A program made the position numbers and the translations under genes. From assembly GCA_026120185.1 (NCBI GenBank), contig JANUWF010002022.1, positions 1,534,001 to 1,598,000 of the forward strand: a DNA stretch of 64,000 nt, given 5' to 3'. Of this stretch, positions 38,411-50,307 are shown piece after piece. The stretch comes from Voacanga thouarsii (Eukaryota; Streptophyta; Magnoliopsida; Gentianales; Apocynaceae). Every line of letters starts with the position of its first letter. Within the stretch, counting starts at the first letter, position 1. The notes beneath the pieces are model-generated. The model was not told the origin of the DNA. It saw nothing but the letters and a program-made list of their open reading frames with translations, and made no database searches.

Positions 38411-38475
38411 GACCAAGAGTCGAACTTGCATCTCTATTGTGGATGCGCAATGTTCCAACCACTATGCTACGTCAT
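38411..38475 (-). repeat. tRNA-like segment (SINE-head-like) inside the CACTA element
   Basis: On the minus strand GTAGCATAGTGGTTGGAACA (38451-38470) matches a polymerase III A box and GCAAGTTCGACTC (38417-38429) a B box, with normal tRNA-like spacing and a four-of-five paired T stem (GCAAG, CTTGG). A full cloverleaf is not evident. A SINE would have a body and an A- or T-rich tail; the minus-strand sequence to 38340 followed by a T-rich run near 38318-38330 fits loosely. Degraded tRNA pseudogene is the alternative. Confidence 0.45.
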
Positions 38476-38570
38476 TGTTTGTGCAAATTGCAAGCACATA
38501 TTGTATTTATTTACTTCATACAAAATATTACAATTCTATGAAATACACTTCTAAAATTTATAAAATTTGA

Positions 38571-40480
38571 TTTAAGTAAATACATAAAGTAAATTTTTTT
38601 TATCACTTTTATTTTGTTAAAATTTTTAAAATTTTAATTTGCTTCTATTTATCAAAGTATATAATTATTTTGCACATATATTCCTAAATGATATAAATTT
38701 TATTTTTGAATTAATAATAAAAGTAAGCAAATTTTTCCTGCCTTTAGTTATAGAATTTCTTAGATATAAATTTTTTTAATATTGAATTTAGAAGACTCAT
38801 TTCAGAATATTTTAATTATGTAAATATTCATAGCTAAATATACATTAAACAATTTATCAATTAGTGTATTAAATTTAACAATCAAAAACTAATATTATAT
38901 CTGTACACATAATTTTATTAATAGATATAATTGTTATTCTTTTTATCATAATGTAAAAGTTATTATTTTTATTTGTATGACAATATGTAGGTGTCATATA
39001 TATGTGTAGGATGTGTTTCCATCATATTTATACTTTTCTATAAACATGCACATATATAAATAGTAATTACTGTAAATCAAACAAAATTAAATAAGAATTA
39101 TCTTTATTAATGCATATAAATTGTCAATATATTCGTAAATTTGATTCTTTTATTTTATATTCAAATTGACAAACATTTAAATTTATATCATATACAACAA
39201 ATATTATAAAAATAACATGTTTCCAGTATAAAAAGTAGAAATATTTAGTAAAGTTACTATTTTTATCCCATACTTTTAATTACTATATCACATTTTGCCT
39301 TTCTAAATACATGCACATATATAAATTAAAATTATTATAGAGAAAATTTATATATTTTCAAGTTATATATGAATGTATATTGATACTTAAGGTCATCTAT
39401 TAGTTAATTATTAATGCATTTAGTCATTACTTGAATTCCTATATTTTTTAACTTAGTTCACTTGGATAATTATATTTAAGTCCATAAAGTTTCTAAAAGA
39501 AACCCTTACGATTATAAATTTTTTAAGCACAACTTATTTTAAAATATCTTTTGAAAAATAACATGCCAAGTGTAAAAATAAATAAATAAACTTTTAAAAT
39601 AATTATTTCAATCTTTTTATTTTTTAACGTAGTTCATTTAGATAATTATATCTAAGTCCCTAAAGTTTTCAAAAGAAACCCTTAGGACCACAAGTTTTCA
39701 AAAATATTATTTGATTCATTATATTTTGTAACTTAGTTCATTTAGATAATTATATCTAATTATATTTAATGAATATTTTCAATTATATTACATAATAAAT
39801 ATTTTCAACCCTTAGTTGATTTAGATAATTATTCTTTTTTTAACTATATGTTTTATTATTATCATTATATATTGTTATGTTTAAATTACATTAATATAAA
39901 TATACTTTATTAAATTACATTAGTATAAATATACATTAATTAAACTACATTAATCTAAATATACTTTATTATTATCATTATACATTGTTATGTTTAACTA
40001 TATGCTTGAGTTACTTTTAATGAAGATAGGTATTACTGTCATTGTTAAACATTTTGAAGGAAATCTTTACTTAATTATTTATAGATTTGTATTAATCGCA
40101 CTATTTCTAATACTATTATAGTACTAGTCAAATAGAATAATGGCTGTAACATATAAAATAGTAGTATTATATAATGCTTGATGATTAAATTTGTTCATAA
40201 ATTGTAAATTAAATTTTCAATTAAATTACATAATAAATGTTTTTAAGAGAAAAAGAAGAAAAAATTTGCATAACAAATTTTGTTATATTGTATATGAAAT
40301 AATAGTTCTATTTAATATTTTATTATTAAATTTATTCATAGTTTATAAATTAATAATTTAATTAAATTACATAATAAATATTTATTTTAGATAAAAAGAA
40401 ATTTTACATGACAAACTTAATTATTCATCTTTTAATTAAAAAATAAAAAATAAAAAATTTTAATTTTGAAAATTCGAGAC
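38571..40480. other. AT-rich interior of CACTA element, nothing recognised
   Basis: Very AT-rich with direct partial repeats of TAGTTCATTTAGATAATTATATCTAAGTCC (truncated forms near 39460, 39625 and 39730). No coding potential. Confidence 0.5.
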
Positions 40481-40494
40481 AAATTTAATACGAA
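40481..40494. repeat. LINE target-site duplication, left
   Basis: AAATTTAATACGAA, repeated exactly at 40992-41005. A 14-bp duplication is typical of LINE target-primed insertion. Confidence 0.85.
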
Positions 40495-40991
40495 CAACAA
40501 CAACAACAACAAAGCCTTAATCCCAAGTAACTTGGGGTCGGCTACATGAACCAACGTCAGGCAATGTGTGGTCATCCACATGAATCCTCTCTCGCCACTT
40601 TCTTCTATCGAACGTCATACTGTCATCCAAATCTAACAAAGACATATCTCTCTTAATTATCTCTATCCATGTCGTCTTAGGCCTACCTCTACCTTTCCCT
40701 CTATCTAACATATCCTGCCTCACTCTCTCCATCGCCCTAACAGGAGTATCCCTCGGTCTTCTCTGAACGTGTCCAAACCAATGCAGACGACTTTCTCTCA
40801 TCTTTTCCTCAATAGATGCCACACCCACCTTTTCCCTAATGATCTCATTTCTAACTCTATCCTTCCTAGTATATTCACACATCCACCGTAACATATGCAT
40901 CTCAGCTACTTTCATTTTTTGAATATGACACCTTTTAGCTGCCAAACATTCCGTACTATATAATAAAGCAGGTCGTACGACTGCCTTGTAA
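40495..40991 (-). mobile_element. 5'-truncated RTE-type LINE insertion
   Basis: Minus-strand insertion of about 497 bp with a 3' (TTG)n tail (40495-40511 on the plus strand as AAC repeats) and a perfect 14-bp target duplication. The encoded protein is the very C-terminal part of a plant RTE-clade reverse transcriptase: [20 protein letters not shown], then [36 protein letters not shown] and [16 protein letters not shown]. The frame is still open over the whole insert (reading continues into flanking CACTA sequence up to 41044), so insertion is comparatively young. The catalytic RT and endonuclease parts were never inserted, as usual for 5' truncation. Confidence 0.92.
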
Positions 40992-41005
40992 AAATTTAAT
41001 ACGAA
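40992..41005. repeat. LINE target-site duplication, right
   Basis: AAATTTAATACGAA, identical to 40481-40494. Confidence 0.85.
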
Positions 41006-41783
41006 ATAGAGATAATAATAAAATTTTTGTTTCAATCTCAACATTTGTTTTGGCGGGATACAAAAACTTACAGCTTTCTTCTAAAATTTCTCACACATTT
41101 GCCTTCAAAATTTCCCTCACATCTCTTCTGAAAGCTTGAAAGAACCCACGGTCCTTATTACCCTTCAAAGCTGGAAAATTTAAGAAGTATCCATTTTAAT
41201 TAGCTGAAATCCTTCTATACAAGCTTTTTATAGATATTACTGTACAAATATAATAAAATAAAATGAATGACCTTCAAATTTGTTCACTAAACTTGTTTTA
41301 ACTTTATAAATACATGTATTTGTTAGATCATTGATTTTTCAAATATATTTTTGTTTACATCTAAAGTATTCATATATTGATATTAAAGAGCCTGAATTTT
41401 ATTTTAATTATAATAATTAGTTATTTTAAGATATATGTATATATATATATATATTATTTATATACAGTGTAATATATCCTTAGTGAGTATTAGATTAATA
41501 TATTATACATATGTGTGTATGTATATATGTGTGCATGTATATATAATAATTTTTTAATTACGAACATATATATGTGTGTGTATATATATACATAGGTAAA
41601 GTATCATATCTCTTGATTATAACATTTAATTTTATATTTAGACATTCTATCTATATATTTCATTACCATTTATATTAAATTTAAATAATCATTACATAAT
41701 ATACCTAGGTAAAGTATCCTATCTCTTGATTATTACATTTTCTTTTTCCTTTATTGCTTTTGTTTGTTATATACGTATGTATG

Positions 41784-41821
<38 letters not shown>

Positions 41822-42400
41822 GTCTATAAAGTAGGCATATTATATATATGTGTGTGTGTTTATGACTGATATTATTAAAATTCATTAAATTATATTTTAA
41901 TTTTTTTAAAGTATAATGTAATTTATTTTAAGAGTATTTCTTTTTTCATTTAACTATGTTTAAAGTTTATATATACATATATATATATATTATACTCTAT
42001 ATATGTATGTATATGTATGTATGTATATGTATATATATATATATTATATATATATATTATATATATATATATGCAAATTCCCATATATTATCTTGTATTT
42101 GTTGTCATACTTCTCCAATAATATTTCAATTCCCATTGGAATCATTTTTAGTATTTTTTAATTATTATTAATTATTCTCCTATATTAACTTGTATTTCCT
42201 ATCATACTTGTCCAATAATATTTCAATTCTCGCAAGGATTTTTTTAGTATTTTATTAATTAAAATTTTTGACATTTATAGCAATAGTTTCATGTACTTGG
42301 ATAACAACTATTTTTGACATTTATAGCAATAGTTATGTACTATAGGATAATGATTTCATGTCTTGACTGTTAACAAATAGTAAAAATTTTGTTTTTTTTT
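41006..42400. repeat. AT-rich interior with TA microsatellites
   Basis: Includes (AT)n runs near 41440-41455, 41790-41818 and 42030-42070 and a direct repeat of TTTTTGACATTTATAGCAATAGTT near 42266 and 42311 (two copies, 45 bp apart). No gene. Confidence 0.7.
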
Positions 42401-42589
42401 TCACGTGCAAATTCAAATCCATCTAAATAGTTGTGGTACCGCTTTCTATCTTTCATTTCCACAGTGGCACCTACAAGACAATTTATCTACTTTGTATGAA
42501 TTTGGCAAACTAGAAGGCCAGAAATGTCGCATTTGTCTCTATTATTGTTGCTTTTCTTTTTTTTTTTTTCCTACTTCTTCCTCACAAAT

Positions 42590-43060
42590 TTCTTTCTTCT
42601 TCCTGCTACCCACAACACCCCTTCTCACAGACACCAGTGACACCTTACCCCTACCCTCGCGCCCGCCTCCACCTGCCTCTCCCTGCCCCTGCCCCCACCT
42701 ACATGCCACCCCCGGCAACCCTTTCTCCCTTCCCCCCAGCTTGTGGACCACCCTCTGCACCCCCCTGCTCACCCCCAACGTAGATCTCCCCCTCTCCTCA
42801 CCCGACCACCCCCCGAAACCCCCGCCGCTTGTCCCATACCCAGATCTCCCCCTCTCCCCTCGCAATCACCCCGCCGTTACTCGTCCCCTCCCATCGCTCT
42901 CCCCCAACCTAGATCTCCACCCCCCGGTCGCCCACCCCGCTTCCCTTCCCCCTCCCCACAGCCAGTTCCCGCTCTGGCCGCCCCCTACCCGAGCTCCCCC
43001 CGCAGCCCCTTCCCATTTTCTCGAGGCAGGAACTCGTCACTGCCTCTACCACAGGCAACT
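42590..43060. repeat. C-rich block inside the CACTA element
   Basis: About 470 bp with strong C excess on the plus strand in a region otherwise AT-rich. Degenerate repeats of AGATCTCCCCCTCTCC occur at about 42783, 42842 and 42911 (periods about 60-69). The plus frames encode Pro/Ser-rich chains and the minus frame a Gly/Arg-rich chain; neither has a recognisable domain. It could be a captured fragment of a GC-rich host exon or a local repeat expansion. I do not call a gene here. Confidence 0.6.
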
Positions 43061-46000
43061 ACCCTTTCTGCATCCAGAGAATTCCTCCTCACAAGCTCAA
43101 TATCAAATCAAAGCTTCATGGCTGGAAAGCATTTGGAGAATCGTTCTACTCTGCAAAATGTGCATAAAGCTGGTAAATTATGTTAAATTATGCCTTTACT
43201 GGTAAGTTCTACTCTTCTACTTTTTGGTGCAAGAAGGACAGTTTCTATTGCTAGAAGAGAGGGAGAAAAAGAATGTTTTGATGGGCTTGGTGTGATCGAA
43301 CTAGCTTGTAGAGTTTGCCTTAGCTAATGTTGTTTCGTGTGTGCTGAGGGCTAGCTATTCAGTTTGTGCTGAAGAAAGGAGTAGCCGAGCCCCTAACTAT
43401 TGAGTGTAGGTGTGTTCTATACAATTAAATGGTTACATGGGTAAATGTTGTGGCAACCCATAACAAGATTATTTGACATGGTTACATGGGATAATGTTGT
43501 GGTGATCTTGGGAGTTCTGCATTGCATCAGAGCACTAATTCATGGTCCTTTGGTGTTTTTGCTTGTATTGGATATGGATGCCCTCTTTGTGTATTTATTT
43601 TTCCTATTGACCATCTGTGTAGGTTCACCAAAATAATCATTCAATTAACAAAACTAAGTAAACGCTGGTGGCTCCAACTGATCTGCACTTTGGCAAAGCT
43701 TTAATTTTTTCTTCTTTACTTCCTAATTTCCTAATGTTTTTTATAGGGAATTGACTTTGAAAATATCAAGTTTCATAAATACATATAGGTAGCTTAAAAA
43801 TATTTTCTAAGTTGAAATATTTTGGTGCTAGACAAATAGTGTAAAAATACATTAATATCTCTCAGCTTGCTGGACATGAAAATCATTGAGGTCAGCATCT
43901 TAGCTGGACACTATGGCTTGCTTAAGTTTGGGAAATTATGTTGGTTGATGATTATGTCTATTTTTTTGCAATGATACTAATTCTCTTTCTTCCCTTTGGA
44001 CATGTTTATGCTTTTTTTTTTTCTGATCCTTCTTTTGGATGATAACTTATATGAATAGATCCCTGTGAGTGATGGGTTATCATTCCTCGTGAGTGATAGG
44101 TGATCATTCCCCATGGGTAATGGATGATTATCCTTGCATTAGTTCTATTGAATAATTGTTGTGACATTTAATGTTGTTGATTTTGTGGTGGCTTGGTGCC
44201 TAGAAACATCCAGTATATGGGGGAAATTCTGCCGATTTTTTTTTTTTTTGTCATCTTAATACTCCAAATAAGTTGATTACCCTCAAGCTTAATTTTATAC
44301 AATAGATTTAAATACGGCTTTTTACATACTTGTCCACTTGTTATCAATAAACTTTTACTTAGAAAAACAAACTTTTTAGGACATACTAAGGATCCATCCT
44401 TTTTTGTTTAATGATAAGTTATAGTAATTCCCAAGCTCATCAACTAATTCCTACAAGGCCATTGACTAATTCCCAACTCTCTACATCTTCTCTTGAGATA
44501 AAATGTGTTTTAGCAGAGAGTAGTGAGACAAGAAAGAACTGGTTAGTGGCTAAGGTCCTTGTACTGTGTTTTAGCAGAGTGTTGGGATAGGATGAAAGAG
44601 AAGTCTAAGATCTCGTAACCTTGTGCTGATGCACGAAGAAAGAAAAGTTAGGTTTATATCTATATTGGTAGTGAATGTCTTTTGAAGTATCTTATCAGAC
44701 TTTGAGCTGTTAATTTTTTTTTATCGATTTACCAACAGAGACAGAATGTCAATCTTTAATGCATATAATTTAGATTTCTTCATATTAGACTAGGATGCTA
44801 GCTTAGAATTTGCTGAAGGATGCTTAGTGCTAGACCAAGACATTGATTCATATGTAACCTAAAGGGAAAAAAAGGTTATATGTTCTCCATATATTTTAAC
44901 TTGAGAAAGTACATGATTTTTACCCAATTAGCAAATAACTTCCATAGTGTTCAAACTAGCGTAGCCTTTTTTTGCATTTCAAGTGTTTAAATAAATCATG
45001 TATAATTAAGCCTTTATCTTTTTAATATGAACTTTATTAATGATTGCTTTAAAGGCAAAATTCAGGCCATCTATGAGGAATGTATGAAAATTGTATCTCA
45101 ATAAATGCTTCAAGTAAATGCCCTTTGGCTAACTTGTCCCGTAGAATCGAATGCATTGATCCTCCCCCTTTTATCAAAACTTAGATTACAGACTCCTTTG
45201 ATTTAGAACACTTCTATCTAGGCTTCAAAGAGTTGCATCCTGGAATTCGATCTTTTATAGTGGTCAACACCTCAACAGTAGTTTCAATGTAGTCTAATTT
45301 ACTTGTTTCTGTAGGGTGGAGTGCAGTTTGGTGTATTGGCTTTTAGAAAATTCAGGGTCAAGGATTGACAATTTTGGGAGGTATCAATGAAGTGCATCGC
45401 TACTTGTAATTCCTTTGTATCTAAATGTAGATGCCTGATGTTTACAAAAAAAAAAGGGTATATTAATCTTTTCTTTTACTTTTAAGAAAAACTGCATCAG
45501 CACTGATTCTCGGAAGGAATTCAAATGCTTTGCTGTGAGCAACTTTTTTTCCCCCCTCAACATTACAGATTTGAACACTTTACTTCAATTGTATGATTCT
45601 CAACTCAAAGAATGCTCTTTGCCAGTTAAGGAATATTTTGCCCTTTTCATCCACTTCATGGCCTTCCACTTTCCATTTGTGCTTTGGGCTGTTTTTGCAT
45701 GTTTTATGTATCCACTACTTGTATCTACTTTTCATGTTATACTCCAGTTTCTTTACTTTTCCATATCTCTAATCTTCCTCATCATCTACTTTAGAATATC
45801 CAGTTTATTAGTTTGAGTGTAAGTTTGCTCTAGTTAAGCCTCACCAAGTATTATATGTTCTGGCTGTTATTTTTCTTTTAAGACTGCTATGGCATTGTTG
45901 TAATCTTTTGTTTATGTTGTTAATTTTGTCATTCCCATTTTTATGCTAACCATGTTCTAAAATACAAGATAATAGTTTATGATTTGGCTGGCCAACAGAT

Positions 46001-46180
46001 TGGATGGGTCAATTATAGCTTTAAGTTCCCATTTTTGTAGATTAGTTTTAGCTTATCTTAAACATGATATTCATTTTAGGATTGAAGAAAGATTAGAAGT
46101 GAATTTTTTTTTTATCACCTACCATAAAAAGTTAATAACAATACTTTCTTTGATTTCTACTTGGTATAGGAATTAGTTTT
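43061..46180. other. Interior of CACTA element, no recognised gene
   Basis: Mixed sequence with short open frames and intron-like composition (T-rich runs near 44015, 44230). It could contain decayed introns of the original transposon genes. I cannot assign any part of it. Confidence 0.4.
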
Positions 46181-46199
46181 AAGTTTGAGAAGTTGAAGA

Positions 46200-46660
46200 A
46201 ATTGAGAGAATATCACATGACAATGAAGACTACAAGTGCATCTTTCTTGTTCGTTACTACCACGATGGTGTTGAGGTAAACCTTAAACACATAATATTGG
46301 AAAACCCCACATCAAGTGGACCCTTACAATTCATTTAGTCATTTGTATCATTCACCTGAAATGCATATTGATTTCGGATTCTTATTGCCAGGACAAATTT
46401 GAGCTAAGTAGATTTCAGTGCCGTCCAACTTAGGGGGGTTTCACAGGTGCTAGAGAACATTAAAAGTAGGCTTTAAATGGAATTGTATTAGCCTTCAATT
46501 TCATATTCTGTCTGAAAGTAGGCATGTAGAGTTGGTGCAAAAAGCTGTTGACACATAGATTTAAGAAGTGTTGGAGACAAATGAACGGTTGACAGTAGAG
46601 GTTTCTTTGCTAACACAGAAAGTTAAGGACCTAAGTGGATCAAATCAACAATAAAATTAA
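46200..46660 (+). pseudogene. Possible remnant of a CACTA accessory protein 3' end
   Basis: The plus strand reads NEDYKCIFLVRYYHDGVE at about 46223-46276 and, after a gap, a short heptad-like chain EVLETNERLTVEVSLLTQKV near 46569-46628 followed by KDLSGSNQQ and a stop at about 46656. A coiled-coil tail before the right subterminal repeats is where the En/Spm accessory (TNPA-like) protein ends. The evidence is position and composition only. Confidence 0.3.
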
Positions 46661-46969
46661 TATTCTTTCACTGTGTTTCTTAATTGTATTAATATCCTTT
46701 CACTGTTGTTAAACCATGGACCTGTAGTTCATCTCACTTTCATATTATGATAATATTTTATGTTTAATTAAAGATGATGTTTGGTTAGGATTTGTGGTAT
46801 TTTGTGAGGGAATTATATTTGTTTTGAATTTGTAAGGATGATGTTTATGTTTGTGGAAGGATGATGTTTATGTTGGGTTTGTGGATGTGTTTTGGCTTTA
46901 TTATTTTATGAATTTGTCAAATGCAGGTGTTTGGTTATATGTTTATATGAACTAGAATTCTGCCAAATT

Positions 46970-47875
46970 AAAGAAAAATTACCAACTGAAAAATTAGTTG
47001 GTAATTGAATAGAATTCGGTTGATATTTCAATTGGTAATTGAAAATAATTCGGTTGGTATTATATTAAATAACAGTTAGTAATTTTCAAACCAACTATCT
47101 ACCAACAAACAACTTAGTTGGTAATTTACCAACAAAAAATTATCAATAGATTTTAAATTACTAAAATAGTTAGAAAATTTCCAACTAAATACTTTGTTGG
47201 TAAAGAAAGAAAACTACCAATGGAAAAAAAGAATTAGTAATTAAACAACTCGATTAGTAATTTACCAACATATTTTAAATAACTAAAATAGTTGAAAAAT
47301 TACCAATCGAAAGTCAGTTGGTAAATAAATCAAATTACCAACTAAAAAAACTAATTACCAACCGAAAGTCAGTTGGTAATTACCTACACATATATTAGTT
47401 GGTAGCAACATGTCTCAATTGGTAAATTAGTAAATTACAATCTTATATTCAATACAAATTTACCAACCAAAAATTATAAATTTACAAACTACATTTTCGA
47501 TTGATAATTACCAACTGCAACAATTGGTTGATAACATAAATGTTTGTTGGTAATTACCAACCGAAGTAGTCAACTTAAATGCCAAACTTAATGCTAAATT
47601 TCCATCCAAAGATTTTATATTACCAACTGAGTTTCGGTTGGTAATTAGTCAACTCAAATGCCAAACTTAATACCAAATTTTCAACCGACGATTTTATAGT
47701 ACCAATCGAAATGCTGTTAGTAATTACCAACCGACTCCAAAAAATTTTGGTTGGAAAATTTACAAGCTAAGGTTTTTGCATGCAACGCCATTCGGTTGGT
47801 AATCGGTTGGTCAATCATGACTACCAATTGAATTTAGCTAACTACCAACTGATTTTGTTAGTTGGTAAATCACTT
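46970..47875. repeat. CACTA right subterminal repeat array
   Basis: Dense copies in both orientations of TTGGTAATTACCAACCGAA-type motifs, related to the left array (TTGGTAATCGGTTGGT at about 47790). The array is somewhat longer and more diverged than the left one. Confidence 0.92.
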
Positions 47876-47889
47876 TTTTTCTAGTAGTG
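47876..47889 (-). repeat. CACTA right terminal inverted repeat
   Basis: TTTTTCTAGTAGTG; perfect inverse of 37599-37612. Confidence 0.93.
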
Positions 47890-47892
47890 AGT
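47890..47892. repeat. Target-site duplication AGT, right
   Basis: Partner of 37596-37598. Confidence 0.85.
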
Positions 47893-49589
47893 AATGGATG
47901 GATTACTTCACCCCCTCGTTATTTTGAAATTTAGTTTTGATGACATTGATGTTAGACATTTGAACAATTTATTTTCACGATCCTAATCGCCACTTGTGAA
48001 ATTGGATATTGTATAATGAATCCATTTGATTTTAGCCAAGTTTTGTTGGGACTGGTTGGACATTAGTTGTTTTTTTTTTTTTTTTTGGGACTGCCATAGG
48101 ACATTACTAGAACCGTGCATAAATCACAGACTTAGATGTTTTAAATCTTTACAAAAAGGAAAAAGAATGAGATAATGATATTATTTGACAGCTTCAAATT
48201 GTATTTAACTTGTCCATTCTTCTGTTCTTAGATATTGGCAGACTGAGATTGTAGGCTGAGTTCATTCCTCACAATCATAACAGAGGTTAGAGTTTATCCT
48301 CTCTCTCTTTTTTTTGTACTTTTGATATGAGTGGCGCTTTTGTAGTATCTAATGTAAGCATCATGAACTTGAATTAGTTTTTTTTTAACATAATATTTTG
48401 GTATTATGTTCTTATATGTGCTGTCTTTTTACAGGCTTTTTGATTTCTATTACGTCATATGGCAGCATGAGTTTTTTTTTTATATAATATTTTGGTATTA
48501 TGTTTTTATATGTGCTGTCTTTTTACAAACTTTTTGATTTCTATTAGTGTCCATATGTACTCAGATGTCTTTCATGCATAGGCTGTAGAATGAGACCTCA
48601 TTTTTTAACATAAAGCCAGTCTACTATGGGAATTTAAAATATCATCAATGGAAGTAGATATCCTTAGTTTACAGCTCTTATCTTGTATAAACAAGTTGAA
48701 TCTTTCCGTTGTAGTCTGCAAAAAACAAAAAGGACTTGTCATAAAACAATCTTGCTATTTTTAGATTTCCAATACTAGCATTTAAGCAGTTAAATTGTTC
48801 ACCCTTGTTTGTTTATAGTAGAAGTAATAATTCTACAGAAATTTCATACCAGTCTATTTTCCATGCAATCCATGAATATTCTTTTGTACACTAACAACCT
48901 CCAATCAAACACCATTTTAAAGTATGTGTGAAACTCGGTTTTAACCTGATATTAGCCCAATATCCACTATCAGGTTCATGAACTAGAATGGATATATTGT
49001 AGCACTAATAGAAAATTAGGAACCCAGGCTAGACTTCCCAGCCTTCTCATCTTTGTTTATCTATATTAGAATAGACAAGTTGATCAAATCACTTCTCAAA
49101 AAATTCATGAAAACCTCCAACTCTCAACTTAGCAACACCGAATAACCACTATATACCCATCCATATTTGGACTTTTATAGTCTAAAATAGAAATATACAA
49201 AGTCAAGCATTGAACCTCTTTCTCAGTCACTACTCATCACTGGCATCATCTTCAATCAAGCACAAAGTCACACAAATGCTGCAAAAATATTTCTACACTA
49301 CCATACACCTATTTTTCGCCACCATTGTATGATTATTTAACTTTATGGCAGTTATTTCAACACCAGAAGACCTATTATAGTGCGAATTATTTTTTTCATA
49401 GAATATATTTTGCTTCATCGTAATGAAACCTTGAAATAAATGGTTCATCCTTTATCTTTGGCTTCTAGCATCCCTATTGAATATATTGCATAATGATTTC
49501 CCTTGGTGATCCAATTTGCAACCATGTTCGATTGGTTTCATATAATATATTCCTAAAAACCATCTAAATGTTTTTGTTTTCCCAAATTT
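47893..49589. other. Mostly unassigned; includes a 94-bp tandem duplication
   Basis: The segment TAATATTTTGGTATTATGTT with about 70 following bases occurs at 48391 and again at 48485, period 94, copies nearly identical. The rest is AT-rich sequence with no recognised gene. A CACTAATAGAAAATT at 49003 could be the decayed left terminus of the CACTA element whose tnp2 begins at 49590, but there are no clear subterminal repeats. Confidence 0.5.
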
Positions 49590-50307
49590 CTTTTCTAGAA
49601 AATTTAATAGAGGATAGGAGTTGGATGTATAAGTGGTATGTGACTGGTGTTAAAGGAATTACAACCAAATTTGTCAGGGGAATCAATCAATTTCTTCAAT
49701 ATGCTTTATCAAGAGCAGCAACATCTACTAATCCTAACAAAGTTAGATGTCCTTGCACAAAGTGCAACAATTTGTGTCATCATACTGTAGAGGAAATTAA
49801 ATTACACGTGTATAGATATGGATTTACCAAAGATTATTATAATTTGACATATCTTGGCGAAGAATTTCAACATCTGCCACACATGTCTAACGCAACTTGG
49901 ATGGAGATGCTTCGAGATCAACTAATAGGTATTAGGAAATGGTCATAGATGTAGCAGGACTAAATTTTGATCTAGATCCATCCTCCCCAACTACAGAAGA
50001 ATCCTCTAATTCCGATGCTCGAAAATTTTATGATATGTTGAGAGCTGTAGATACTCCAATATGGGAAGGGTGTATGAGCCACTCGCTCATGTCTATAGTA
50101 TCTCAATTACTGAATATCAAATCAAAAAATAAAATGTTAGAGAAATGCTTCAATAGAGTCGTACAATTGATGAAGGAGATTTTGCCTCAAATGAACAAGA
50201 TGCCCTGTGACTTCTACCAAACAATGAAGTTAGTTATCGGACATGGGTTATGGATTTAGAAGATTGTTGTTGGTGCCAATGGTTGTATACTTTATTGGAA
50301 AGATGAC
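49590..50307 (+). pseudogene. CACTA transposase tnp2, N-terminal part, cut by an LTR
   Basis: A conserved plant CACTA transposase start: DRSWMYKWYVTGVKGITTKFVRG (about 49614-49680), RCPCTKCNN with paired Cys (49745-49775), HHTVEEIKLHVYRYGFTKDYYNLTY (49780-49850) form the transposase-associated zinc domain. A stop at 49946 and a frame change are followed by ARKFYDMLRAVDTPIWEGC, HSLMSIVSQLLNIKS and KCFNRVVQLMKEILPQMNKMP (50000-50215), then NGCILYWKDD (50278-50307). The LTR at 50308 starts right after that codon. Upstream TCTAG/AATAG near 49610 may be a splice acceptor. The catalytic domain would lie downstream, beyond this window's right part. Broken by stops and insertion. Confidence 0.88.

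Larger units (their letters stand above)
37599..47889. mobile_element. CACTA (En/Spm) DNA transposon, 10.3 kb, non-autonomous
   Basis: Left end CACTACTAGAAAAA and right end TTTTTCTAGTAGTG are perfect 14-bp terminal inverted repeats, flanked by AGT on both sides. Both ends carry dense subterminal repeats of a TTGGTAATCGGTTGGTAA motif in both orientations (37620-38330 and 46970-47880), the layout needed for transposase binding in En/Spm. The interior holds a tRNA-like segment, an inserted RTE LINE fragment, a C-rich block, and a possible decayed coiled-coil end of a second transposon protein near 46550-46660. No tnp2 catalytic domain is visible, so it would need a transposase from another copy. 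Orientation is not assigned. Confidence 0.93.

Noticed and set aside
42405..43205. 266-codon Pro/Ser-rich open frame and overlapping frames
   Set aside because: Low complexity driven by a C-rich block, no domain, open in several frames on both strands at once; composition rather than coding explains it.
49003..49017. CACTAATAGAAAATT as the left terminus of the tnp2-bearing CACTA element
   Set aside because: No subterminal repeats follow and no partner end can be tested within the window; kept only as a weak possibility.
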